A DNA stretch of 7,625 bases, taken from Deltaproteobacteria bacterium (GTDB lineage Bacteria; Myxococcota_A; UBA9160; UBA4427). Both the position numbers and the translations under genes were made by a program. Position 1 is the first letter of the stretch. Every line of letters begins with the position of its first letter. The stretch spans positions 1 to 7,625 of the forward strand of contig DRKE01000246.1 of assembly GCA_011051925.1 (NCBI GenBank). The letters are read 5' to 3'. Below are positions 1 to 6,503 of this stretch, piece after piece. The notes under the pieces were generated by a model. It searched no databases. It was not told the origin of the DNA and saw only the letters and a program-made list of their open reading frames with translations.

Positions 1-2
1 CC

Positions 3-221
3 CTCTCGGCGCTCGGCTGCTTCGACCGGATCCTCGTTCTCGTCCCCGACTCCGCACTCGAGTTCCGCGACCGGGGCTTTCTCCTTGAACGCCTCGACTG
101 CACCCGGGCCGCGATTGCGGACTATTCGCGATTCCTCGAACTGGACCCCGGCCATCTCGATGCCGAGGCGATCCGCCGACGACGGGATGCCCTCTCCCGG
201 CAGAAGCCCCCCCTCAACTGA
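3..221 (+). CDS. SirB1/transglutaminase-like TPR family protein, C-terminal fragment (5' end outside window)
   Basis: An open frame enters from the left edge and stops at TGA 219-221, giving 72 residues with no start codon needed inside the window. The fragment contains 'DRILVLVPDSALEFRDRGFL', then a Leu/Ala-rich helix pair and 'YSRFLELDPGHLDAEAIRRR'. This is the pattern of the C-terminal tetratricopeptide-like part of SirB1 (YchA) family proteins: an 'RDRG' turn after a 'LDP-D' helix, then 'A-ADY-RFLELDP--DAEAIR'. Complete family members carry an N-terminal transglutaminase-like domain upstream of this region; it would lie before the window and is not seen. The molecular role of SirB1-like proteins is poorly defined, so no reaction is claimed. 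The gene converges on the FG-GAP gene on the opposite strand. The family call rests on motif memory of a short fragment; a generic TPR protein is the main alternative. Confidence 0.6.
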   Translation, partial: LSALGCFDRILVLVPDSALEFRDRGFLLERLDCTRAAIADYSRFLELDPGHLDAEAIRRRRDALSRQKPPLN

Positions 222-254
222 GGCGGGCCGATGGCCCCCGGGAGCCGGCTCGAC

Positions 255-277
255 TCCCCGGAACCACGAGCCGGGGA
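255..277 (+). terminator. Possible intrinsic terminator hairpin after the SirB1-like gene
   Basis: TCCCCGG (255-261) and CCGGGGA (271-277) form a perfect 7-bp stem around a 9-base loop, 34 bases after the stop codon of the upstream gene. Only 'TTG' follows, so there is no real U-tract. It lies in the 129-bp gap between two convergent genes, where a terminator is expected. Function is inferred from position and fold only. Confidence 0.3.
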
Positions 278-297
278 TTGAAGCCACCGAACGAAAC

Positions 298-322
298 CGG
301 GCATCCCGGCCTGGGACGCCCG
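298..322 (-). terminator. Possible terminator hairpin after the FG-GAP gene
   Basis: CGGGC-A-TCCC (298-307) pairs with GGGA-C-GCCCG (313-322) around a 5-base loop: a 9-bp stem with one internal A/C mismatch. Read on the minus strand it follows the FG-GAP stop codon (351-353) by about 28 bases and is followed by 'GTTTCG', a short T run. With the hairpin at 255-277 it may serve both convergent genes. Confidence 0.35.
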
Positions 323-350
323 ACTTCGTCACTCGTGTTCCACGACATGC

Positions 351-1961
351 TCAATCGGCAGGAGAGGGAATGATGGCCCTGGCTCCATCCGCGCTGGTGA
401 TGAAACCATCAGCCCCGATCATCATCGGCCGAAGGCCTCCTCTCGGGTCATCGACGATCTGGACTTCGTGTTCGCCGCTGCGGCGGAATCCGACGACGAC
501 CTCTTCCCGGCCATCCCGATCGACATCTCCGAACGCGACACGTGTCGCCCCGTCTCGCCTCTGATACGTCATACGACCAGTCGATACGATGAGAATCCCC
601 TGCGGTGTCTGGGGAAGCCCGGCGATCGCGTCGTCCAGGATCGCGATGCGACCGCGGCTCCCCCGCCCGAAGGCGACTGCGATCTCGTCCCGCCCGTCCC
701 CGTCGATATCCCCCATCGCGGGCATCGTCCGGGTCTCGCGCATGCGACGCTTCGGATTGGGATCGACGCGCAGCCACGGTTCACCCGTGCGATTCCCGGG
801 ATGGATGGCGAAACCGGACAGGAGGTCATCGAGCACGACGAGTCGTCCTCCCCGCCTCGTCCGTCCCAGACCCACGACGAGTTCCTCCAACCCGTCGCCG
901 TCGAGATCCCCGATCGCGGGATAGGCGGCCCCATAGAATTTCCGGGGAACCGGAACCTGCATGAAGCCCTCATCGTTCGAGCGCGCGCTGGCCAGCGGTC
1001 GGTAGCCGGTCGCCACATCATCGAAGACCTGCACGACACCCCGCATCTGCTTCGCGAAACCGATGACGATCTCGGCCCGACCATCGCCGTCGAGATCACC
1101 ACATGCCGGATGACTCCTTCCGTACCGCTTGCGATATCTCTCCGGGCCGGCCGTAATCGAAGTGATCGAAACGACAGCACCGTCTTCGAGCATCACCATC
1201 GCGATCTGCCCGCCGCTGCCCTGGCCGAAACCGATCACGAGATCGCGATCGCCATCCCCGTCGAGATCGCACCGCGTGGGTCGCAGATCGCCCGGGTCCG
1301 CGAGTGAATCCATCGTCAGGAATTCGAGCTGCCCGTCCGCGCGGACCATGTTGATGAGCCCGCCGGTCGAGGTCGAGAGACCGAGCCGGAAATCATCGGG
1401 AACCGAATGGCCGGGCATGTCAGGCGGAGGCATCGGCGGCGGGGGCGGCGTCGGGGCCGGGTCGGCCGGCGGAGGCGGGGGATCGGACGGCGGTGGAGGC
1501 GGATCCATCGGCGGTGGCTCGGTCGGCGGCGGGTCCGGTTCCGATGGAGGCGGAGGCGGAGGCGGAGGCGGAGGCACGACGGCTTCCACTCGGACCTCGT
1601 TCGAGAAGGGCGACTGTCCTCCACTCGCATCATAGGCGCGAAGCGCGACGTAGAGTTCGATCGAGTCTTCGAGATCGATCGCGTAGACGACGGTGCCACC
1701 CTGGACCGGCGGCGCACCCAGATCGAAGTCCGCCTGGTAGTTCCCGGAGGCCGGACCGATGTGGAGCGTATAGCCGGCGGCCGTCGGCGAAGGGCTCGGC
1801 TGGAAATGGACCCGGTATTCGCGAAGCGCCGCGCTCGAGACCGAAGCCGAAAGCAGGAGCAGGGCCGAGAGACCGGTCGCGACCGGAAGGCGGCGCGACG
1901 ATCGCGAAAACAAGGATGGGGAACGGGGTCGAAGAATCGATCGACAGAGCGTGATGTCCAT
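351..1961 (-). CDS. Exported FG-GAP (VCBS-type) repeat protein with Fn3-like domain and proline-rich spacer
   Basis: The 536-residue product starts with an Arg-rich segment and a hydrophobic stretch (about residues 25-42) ending in SVSSA, a plausible Sec signal peptide with cleavage near residue 44. Residues 46-128 look like a small beta-sandwich of fibronectin-III type ('GYTLHIGPASGNY', then 'YVALRAYDASGGQSPFSNEV'). Residues 130-182 are almost pure proline with Asp, Glu and Ser. From about 190 come five FG-GAP repeats with calcium-loop motifs of DxDxDG type at about 232, 289, 352, 418 and 479, spaced 57-66 residues; the fifth reads DVDRDG. Such repeats build integrin-alpha-like beta-propeller blades; proteins of this kind are secreted or surface-exposed and often adhesive. 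No enzyme domain, membrane anchor or sorting signal is visible, so the partner is unknown. Five blades is fewer than the seven of a classic propeller. The ATG at 1959-1961 has only a weak GAAGAG-like ribosome site, so the start is uncertain. Confidence 0.8.
   Translation of the reverse strand: MDITLCRSILRPRSPSLFSRSSRRLPVATGLSALLLLSASVSSAALREYRVHFQPSPSPTAAGYTLHIGPASGNYQADFDLGAPPVQGGTVVYAIDLEDSIELYVALRAYDASGGQSPFSNEVRVEAVVPPPPPPPPPPSEPDPPPTEPPPMDPPPPPSDPPPPPADPAPTPPPPPMPPPDMPGHSVPDDFRLGLSTSTGGLINMVRADGQLEFLTMDSLADPGDLRPTRCDLDGDGDRDLVIGFGQGSGGQIAMVMLEDGAVVSITSITAGPERYRKRYGRSHPACGDLDGDGRAEIVIGFAKQMRGVVQVFDDVATGYRPLASARSNDEGFMQVPVPRKFYGAAYPAIGDLDGDGLEELVVGLGRTRRGGRLVVLDDLLSGFAIHPGNRTGEPWLRVDPNPKRRMRETRTMPAMGDIDGDGRDEIAVAFGRGSRGRIAILDDAIAGLPQTPQGILIVSTGRMTYQRRDGATRVAFGDVDRDGREEVVVGFRRSGEHEVQIVDDPRGGLRPMMIGADGFITSADGARAIIPSPAD
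1546..1575 (+). repeat. Perfect (GGAGGC)x5 hexamer microsatellite inside the proline-rich coding region
   Basis: Five exact tandem GGAGGC copies encode ten consecutive prolines (alternating CCT and CCG) on the minus strand. Less perfect GGN-GGC runs continue to about 1421. Because the unit is six bases, gain or loss of copies would keep the reading frame and change only spacer length. Confidence 0.85.
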
Positions 1962-2095
1962 GCCCAGACTCTTCGGACCTGCCCGAAGCGCCTCTCGTGA
2001 TGTCCCTCACGGCTCGTCCATTTTTCCGATGGAGGCCGCCGAAGCGTCGCTCCATGCCCCGGTGTCGACGTTGCTGCGAAGGGCGGGCAGGAAGA

Positions 2096-2116
2096 AACGC
2101 GAGCGGCTTTCGCGTT
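2096..2116 (-). terminator. Candidate intrinsic terminator of the PilZ gene
   Basis: On the minus strand AACGCGA, a 7-base loop and TCGCGTT form a perfect 7-bp stem, followed by the pyrimidine run TCTTCCTG, about 45 bases after the PilZ stop codon. The stem plus T-rich trailing sequence is the usual layout of a Rho-independent terminator, though the T-tract is interrupted. The rest of the 201-bp gap (1962-2162) shows nothing else I can name; it must hold the promoter of the FG-GAP gene. Confidence 0.4.
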
Positions 2117-2162
2117 CCGTGCGCGGTGTCACACTTCCGCGTCGAACGCGTATCGCCCTGCT

Positions 2163-2513
2163 TCAGGGGAGTGAAACGAGGGCGGCCACGTCGTCGACCA
2201 GACGACCGACCTCGGGATCGAGGTTGCCGTACCGGATGGCGAAGGTCGTCCCCTCACAGCGCACGACTTCGCCCGACAACTCGAAGGGGCAGACGGGCTG
2301 GATGAACACGTAGAGCCGTACCTTCGTTCCCAGCTCGGGCAGATGCGTGACCGCGTCCATGCGGGCACCCGAGCGCGAGATGTTCACGAGCGTCCCGGCG
2401 CCCTCCCGCTCTCCGGCGGAGCAGAGAACGTCGAAGCGTGTCTGGAAACGAGGGTGGTTGCGGCGATTCACGGCGTCTCTCGCTGCGGGGATCGATCCGA
2501 AGGGTTCGACCAC
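2163..2513 (-). CDS. Single-domain PilZ protein, probable cyclic di-GMP receptor
   Basis: The 116-residue product is essentially one PilZ domain. The first c-di-GMP-binding motif is RRNHPRF at residues 17-23 (R18-x3-R22); the second is NISRSG at residues 44-49, matching (D/N)xSxxG. Both are intact, so nucleotide binding is expected from family knowledge. PilZ proteins bind c-di-GMP and pass the signal to motility, secretion or polysaccharide machinery by protein contacts; which target applies here cannot be read. There is no signal peptide or membrane segment, so it is cytosolic. The start is GTG at 2511-2513; no in-frame ATG lies between it and the PilZ motif, and a purine stretch (AGAGA) lies 8-12 bases upstream. 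It is flanked on both sides by hairpins, which suggests a separate transcription unit. No diguanylate cyclase or phosphodiesterase is present in the window. Confidence 0.85.
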   Translation of the reverse strand: MVEPFGSIPAARDAVNRRNHPRFQTRFDVLCSAGEREGAGTLVNISRSGARMDAVTHLPELGTKVRLYVFIQPVCPFELSGEVVRCEGTTFAIRYGNLDPEVGRLVDDVAALVSLP

Positions 2514-2652
2514 CGGAACATCTCTGCTCGATCGGTGCCCCCGGCTCTTCCCTTGAGACAGGAAGCCTCTCCGGGCGCGTCTTCCGAACGGCGCCGGAGA
2601 ACTGCGGATCCAGCCCTGATCCTCTGCGCACGAAGTGCAGACGACGCGCGGC

Positions 2653-2684
2653 TCCGTCGCGACCCGTCGGGGTCGCGACGGAGA
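2653..2684 (-). terminator. Perfect 14-bp hairpin between the helicase and PilZ genes, likely terminator
   Basis: CTCCGTCGCGACCC (2653-2666) and GGGTCGCGACGGAG (2671-2684) are exact inverted copies around a GTCG tetraloop. On the minus strand the hairpin starts 18 bases after the helicase stop codon. The sequence beyond it (CCGCGCGTCGTC) has no U-tract, so this would be a U-less terminator or an mRNA 3'-end stabiliser. Confidence 0.55.
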
Positions 2685-2702
2685 TCGGGCGATCGGGATG
2701 GA

Positions 2703-4139
2703 TCAACGCCGGCGGCGACGCTGACCCTCATCGCTCGAGCGACCGACACCCGAAGTCCGACCGGAAGGCCGATTCGAGGACCCGGATCCACTCCCTGCGC
2801 TTCCCGCCCGCCGCGATCTCGCTCGGGGCTTCCGATCCGATCCCTCATCGGCGTTGCGAGAAGATCGATGCCGACCCGAACCCGTGCGCTTCACACGGGA
2901 TCCCGAGCCCCCCGATCCGAGCGGCTCCTTCTCGAAACCGGGGAACTGGCGGCGCGGGATCGGCGTCCCGAGGACCCTTTCGGTATCACGCACCCAGCCG
3001 GAATCCTCACGCGTGACCAGCGTACAGGCCTTGCCGCTCTCGTCGGAACGACCCGTACGACCGATCCGATGGGTATAGGTCTCGGGCGAATTCGGCGGAT
3101 CGAAGTTGATCACGTAATCGATCCCCGCCACGTCGAGACCACGCGCAGCGATATCCGTCGCGACGAGGATGTCGAAGCGCCCATCACGGAAGCCGCGCAT
3201 CGCCCGGTCGCGCTGGGATTGGGACATGTTGCCCTGGAGCGCGACGGCCCGGAGCCCCTGCTTCGAGAGCTGGAGAGCGAGTCGCTTGGCGCGATGTTTG
3301 GTCCGTGTGAAGACGATCGCCGTACGACAATCGCCTTCTTCGAGCAGCCGATCGAGCAGGTCGCGCTTGCGACCCTCCGCAACGGGATAGAGCGCATGTT
3401 CGATCCGATCGGCGGGGGCCTGGATCGCCAGCTCGACGACATGCGGATCGTGGAGGATCCGATCCGCCAGCTCCCGGATCGCCTTCGGCATCGTCGCCGA
3501 GAAGAGCAGGTTCTGTCGGTCTCGAGGCAGGCTCGCCAGGATCTTCCGGATGTCGGGCAGGAATCCCATGTCGAACATGTGATCGGCTTCATCGAGAACC
3601 AGCGTCTCGACCTCGGAGAGGTCCAGCCGGCCCTGCTGCAGGAGATCGAGCACCCGGCCCGGACAACCGACGACGATTTCCGGCCGACGTTGCAGGGCGC
3701 GGATCTGCGATCCGGCCGAAACGCCCCCGAAGATCGTGAGGGTCTCGATCTTCGTGTATTTCGCGAGCGTGCGGATCTCGGCATCGATCTGGACGGCGAG
3801 TTCGCGAGTCGGCGCCAGGACGAGCACCAGGGGTCCGCGACCCGGTTCTTCGATCAGGCGTTGCAGGATCGGCAACGCGAAGGCCGCCGTCTTTCCCGTC
3901 CCGGTCTGGGCCAGACCCATCACGTCCTGGCCCTCCAGGCAGGCGGGGATCGTTTCGGTCTGGATCGGTCGGGGCGCGCTGAAGCCGGCGGCTTCGAGGC
4001 CTCGAACGAGGGTCGGATCGAGTTGGAACCGATCGAACCCGGTCTCCGCGGCGGTGTGCTTCGGAGACGTGGATCGGGGTCCCTCGAGACCCGGATGGGA
4101 GTCCGTAGAGGACTCCAGATGAGGTTGTGCACTGGACAA
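2703..4139 (-). CDS. DEAD-box ATP-dependent RNA helicase, RhlE type
   Basis: The protein unwinds RNA duplexes using ATP, in roles such as ribosome assembly or mRNA decay. All core motifs are present (numbering from the TTG at 4139; 478 residues): Q motif with GFSAPRPIQ (52-60), motif I AQTGTGKT (77-84), Ia PTRELA (110-115), GG (138-139), Ib CPGR (159-162; the family usually has TPGR), II DEAD (183-186), III SAT (214-216), IV IVFTRTK (275-281), V TDIAARGLD (328-336) and VI HRIGRTGR (357-364). A basic Gly/Ser/Arg-rich tail fills roughly the last 70 residues, as in RhlE-like helicases, and probably adds non-specific RNA binding. I chose TTG 4137-4139 because GGAG lies 7 bases upstream; the longer option, TTG at 4206-4208 (501 residues), has no ribosome-binding site. 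No other in-frame ATG, GTG or TTG precedes the Q motif, so an extension of about 33 residues remains either way. It is not obviously in an operon. Family assignment is secure; RhlE versus another DEAD subfamily is less so. Confidence 0.93.
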   Translation of the reverse strand: MSSAQPHLESSTDSHPGLEGPRSTSPKHTAAETGFDRFQLDPTLVRGLEAAGFSAPRPIQTETIPACLEGQDVMGLAQTGTGKTAAFALPILQRLIEEPGRGPLVLVLAPTRELAVQIDAEIRTLAKYTKIETLTIFGGVSAGSQIRALQRRPEIVVGCPGRVLDLLQQGRLDLSEVETLVLDEADHMFDMGFLPDIRKILASLPRDRQNLLFSATMPKAIRELADRILHDPHVVELAIQAPADRIEHALYPVAEGRKRDLLDRLLEEGDCRTAIVFTRTKHRAKRLALQLSKQGLRAVALQGNMSQSQRDRAMRGFRDGRFDILVATDIAARGLDVAGIDYVINFDPPNSPETYTHRIGRTGRSDESGKACTLVTREDSGWVRDTERVLGTPIPRRQFPGFEKEPLGSGGSGSRVKRTGSGRHRSSRNADEGSDRKPRARSRRAGSAGSGSGSSNRPSGRTSGVGRSSDEGQRRRRR

Positions 4140-4146
4140 ATGGATT

Positions 4147-4150
4147 CTCC
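4147..4150 (-). promoter_or_regulatory. Ribosome-binding site deciding the helicase start
   Basis: On the minus strand GGAG sits 7 bases before the TTG at 4137-4139, an ideal Shine-Dalgarno spacing. The alternative upstream TTG (4206-4208) is preceded by a pyrimidine-rich stretch (CCTCTTTCCCCTTCTTC) that cannot pair with the anti-SD. Confidence 0.5.
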
Positions 4151-4302
4151 GCCCCGCGGCCCGATCGGATGAACGGTGCAGCAGGGCTTCTGGTTCTGAC
4201 CCAAACAACAGAAGAAGGGGAAAGAGGGCTTGCTTCGGTGAGGCCTCAATCGGGGGAGCGAGAGGTCCTGTTGTTCACCGTTCGATCTTCTCGATCACTT
4301 CC

Positions 4303-4341
4303 TGATCACTCGTTGGTTGATCATTCCGATGATCTTGATCA
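4303..4341. repeat. Three TGATCA palindromes within a GATC-dense cluster
   Basis: TGATCA occurs at 4303-4308, 4318-4323 and 4336-4341, start-to-start spacing 15 and 18 bases. Further GATC tetramers lie at 4284, 4293 and 4331, giving six in 57 bases. GATC is common throughout this window, so base composition may explain part of this. Possible meanings are a regulator binding array or a methylation-sensitive site. Confidence 0.4.
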
Positions 4342-4380
4342 GTTCGTGCGGCCACATGCCGCATCGGATCGGCTCGCGAC

Positions 4381-4410
4381 TCCACCTTTCGTGGATTCCA
4401 CCTTTCGTGG
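4381..4410. repeat. Tandem 14-bp direct repeat with internal dyad (CCAC-N5-GTGG), candidate operator pair
   Basis: TCCACCTTTCGTGG occurs exactly at 4381-4394 and again at 4397-4410, a 16-bp period. Each copy has the dyad CCAC-CTTTC-GTGG; in the first copy the arms extend to TCCAC/GTGGA. Two identical dyads in noncoding DNA, upstream of the helicase and about 100 bp past the kinase stop, look like a pair of binding sites for a dimeric regulator. The regulator is unknown. Confidence 0.5.
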
Positions 4411-4502
4411 CATGGCGAACCTCGTTGTCGTCAGGGTTTAGCGGGTTTCGGTCCGAAGCGCCAACGCCGACTGTGGACCGATGCCCGGATCGCCCCTGTG
4501 GA

Positions 4503-6389
4503 TCACCGGAAGAATGGCCCCTGAAGAGACGATCGGTCGACCCTCTGCCCATCTGTAGGACGATCTGCGGCCGACCATCCCGCCGGGCCGTCGGAACGTC
4601 CCGAATCGGACGACCCGACGGGATCGAGGGGAATCCGTACGACGACGCACGTGCCCTGCTCGGGCTGGCTGTGGATGTCGAGCATGCCCCCATGATCGCT
4701 GACGATGCCCTGGGCGACGGAAAGACCGAGCCCCGATCCCCCCGATGCGAGCCGGGTCGTGAAGAAGGGGTCGAAGACCTGGTCCTGGTCGGCGAGCGCG
4801 ATCCCGTCCCCGTCGTCGATGACTTCGATCCAGGCCGCATCCCCGATCCGGCGGGTGCTCACGACGACCTTCGCGCCCTCCGGACTCGATTCAGCCGCGT
4901 TCCGGATCAGGTTCACGAGGACCTGCTCGAAATCGATCGGGCTGACGCGGGCCTCGATCGTTCCCGATTCCAGCTCCAACTCGAGGGTGCCGCCGGCGTC
5001 GACCACATAGGAGCGGGTCAGCTCGGCCGACCGTCGAACGATTCCGTTCAGATCCTCCACCCATTTCGCCGTCGGTTCATGGCGAGAGAATTTCAGCATG
5101 TTGCGGACGATCCGGCCGCATCGATTGGCTTCCTCGACCGCCGTCATGAGTGCCCGCGTGCGGACCTCCTCGCGATCGGGCTCCCCGTCCTTCAGCAGTG
5201 CCAGCTCGGCCGCGGCCATGATACCGCCGATCGGATTGTTGATCTGATGGGCGATGCCGGCCGCGAGAGTGCCGATGGCGGCGAGCTGCTGCTGTTCGCG
5301 GAGCTTTGCACGGGAAGCCCGAAGCTGTTCCCCGCGCTCCTCGACGTGTTCTTCGAGCAACCGGCGGTAGCGATCGAGGGCCTCGTCCGCTCGCTTGCGC
5401 TCGGTGATGTCGACACCGAGCGCAAGGACGTGCGCCCGGCCCCCCAGATCGAGCACCTCCGCAGACGCCAGCATCCAGATCTTCTCGCCGGATCTCGTCC
5501 GGAAGCAGACCTCGACGCCCCCGGCCGATCCCTCGTTCAGGACATGCTCGAAGAGGCGATCCCGATCCTCGATCGAGCCCCAGGCACGGAGTTCCGTCAG
5601 CGTCCGCCCGATCGCTTCGTCTGCCCGCCAACCGGCCGTGCGTGTGAAGCTCTCGTTCACGTCCGTGATCCGGCCTGTCGCGAGCTCGCTCAGGATCAGG
5701 ATCGAGGGCGCCTTCTGGAAGGCCTTCGCGAAGAGGACCTGACTCGACTCGAGCGCTTCCTCCACCTCCGCCCGTTTCGAGACGTGTTGCTCGACCTGCT
5801 CGCGAATCCGGCCGACCCGTCGCATCGCGCATTGGCGTGCCCCTTCGAAAAGGGAGGCCCCGGCCCCCGTCGTGATCGTGACGATCACGCTGTTCCAGGC
5901 GAGCCATCGTTCGCCATCCGTCAATTCCAGCGTACCGGCTCCCCAGGCGAGAACGATCGTGACCACGATCGTCCAGAAGAGCCCCACTCGGACGCCACCC
6001 GCGGCGGCCGCGATGAAGGGAATCGCGATGGCCCCCAGGAAGACCCGCGGCGTCTCGACGGACAGGAAATGGCTGATCAGGACGACCGCCAGCACGATGG
6101 CGGCCACGTAATACGTCGCCCCGACGAGCCGCTCCGGGCGCCGAAGAAGGACGAGCGAAAAAAGGATCGGGGCGATCCCCGCAGCGACGAAGACCCCACG
6201 GAGGGTCTCCCCGGCCCGAACGTGGAACACGCTGTAGGCGAGGCAGATGACAGCGGCAATGACGACCGCGGACGCCAGGAACCGGGCACTTCGCAGCGCT
6301 TCCGCGTCGGAATGAAGGACTTCGGCCGAGAGAACCCGATCGGCCCAGGCGAGGATCCGAAGCGTCTGGCCATCTTCGTCCGGTGTCAT
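4503..6389 (-). CDS. Membrane-bound PAS sensor histidine kinase, orphan
   Basis: The 628-residue protein autophosphorylates on His and would pass phosphate to a response regulator. About five or six hydrophobic segments fill residues 36-178 (clear ones near 36-56, 64-82, 87-107, 113-131 and 134-152), forming a membrane domain with short loops and no large periplasmic sensor. A PAS domain follows (about 217-330: 'GRITDVNESFTRTAGW' and the PAC end 'ALGVDITERKRADEAL'), then a charged coiled coil (331-370). The phosphoacceptor H box is AAGIAHQINNP with His381. The ATPase domain shows the N box NLIRNAAES (493-501), G1 DDGDGI (525-530), F box DPFFTT (540-545) and G2 GSGLGL (551-556), all intact. 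There is no receiver domain, and no response regulator lies within the window. The last 38 or so residues are low-complexity. The start ATG (6387-6389) is the first in frame but lacks a clear ribosome site. The ligand is unknown. Confidence 0.92.
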   Translation of the reverse strand: MTPDEDGQTLRILAWADRVLSAEVLHSDAEALRSARFLASAVVIAAVICLAYSVFHVRAGETLRGVFVAAGIAPILFSLVLLRRPERLVGATYYVAAIVLAVVLISHFLSVETPRVFLGAIAIPFIAAAAGGVRVGLFWTIVVTIVLAWGAGTLELTDGERWLAWNSVIVTITTGAGASLFEGARQCAMRRVGRIREQVEQHVSKRAEVEEALESSQVLFAKAFQKAPSILILSELATGRITDVNESFTRTAGWRADEAIGRTLTELRAWGSIEDRDRLFEHVLNEGSAGGVEVCFRTRSGEKIWMLASAEVLDLGGRAHVLALGVDITERKRADEALDRYRRLLEEHVEERGEQLRASRAKLREQQQLAAIGTLAAGIAHQINNPIGGIMAAAELALLKDGEPDREEVRTRALMTAVEEANRCGRIVRNMLKFSRHEPTAKWVEDLNGIVRRSAELTRSYVVDAGGTLELELESGTIEARVSPIDFEQVLVNLIRNAAESSPEGAKVVVSTRRIGDAAWIEVIDDGDGIALADQDQVFDPFFTTRLASGGSGLGLSVAQGIVSDHGGMLDIHSQPEQGTCVVVRIPLDPVGSSDSGRSDGPAGWSAADRPTDGQRVDRSSLQGPFFR

Positions 6390-6503
6390 GGCGCGATGGT
6401 ACCCGGCCGCGACTGGATCCGATTGTCGAAGGAACGAGTTCTCATACCCGACCGGCCCTCCCGTTCCAGGGAATGCCCCCTCAGGAAAACCGACTCCACC
6501 CCG

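Larger units (their letters stand above)
4140..4502. other. 363-bp intergenic region, probable promoter and leader of the helicase gene
   Basis: No convincing gene lies here. The stretch is visibly less GC-rich than its surroundings. It holds the helicase ribosome site (4147-4150), a 10-bp palindrome TGAGGCCTCA (4239-4248), a cluster of six GATC sites including three TGATCA palindromes (4284-4341), and a tandem 14-bp repeat (4381-4410). I could not pick a convincing -35/-10 pair on the minus strand. It must also contain the end of the histidine kinase transcript, but no clear terminator hairpin was found next to the kinase stop. A long leader would fit the post-transcriptional control known for some DEAD-box helicase genes, but that is inference. 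Confidence 0.5.

Noticed and set aside
468..1307. + strand open frame antisense to the FG-GAP repeats, itself showing periodic repeats.
   Set aside because: The periodicity simply mirrors the FG-GAP repeats on the coding strand.
1421..1576. Tandem GC-rich repeats considered as a CRISPR-like or intergenic repeat array.
   Set aside because: The units are hexamers in frame with a proline-rich coding region, with no spacer architecture.
2100..2160. Minus-strand sequence GGAACGCGAAAGCC resembling the conserved GACGCAAAGCC part of a cyclic di-GMP (GEMM) riboswitch, upstream of the FG-GAP gene and after PilZ.
   Set aside because: The other conserved GEMM elements (the GGCAAACC-type strand and the closing P1 stem) are not present, and the segment is better explained as the PilZ terminator hairpin.
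2343..4172. 609-codon + strand open frame across the DEAD-box helicase and PilZ genes.
   Set aside because: It overlaps two clear genes on the other strand and shows no domain or sensible composition; a codon-bias shadow.
4295..4357. Tiny minus-strand frame of 20 codons (MWPHELIKIIGMINQRVIRK) in the helicase leader.
   Set aside because: It looks superficially helical, but has no ribosome-binding site, and its regular Ile content comes from the GATC/ATC repeats. Kept only as part of the GATC-cluster observation.
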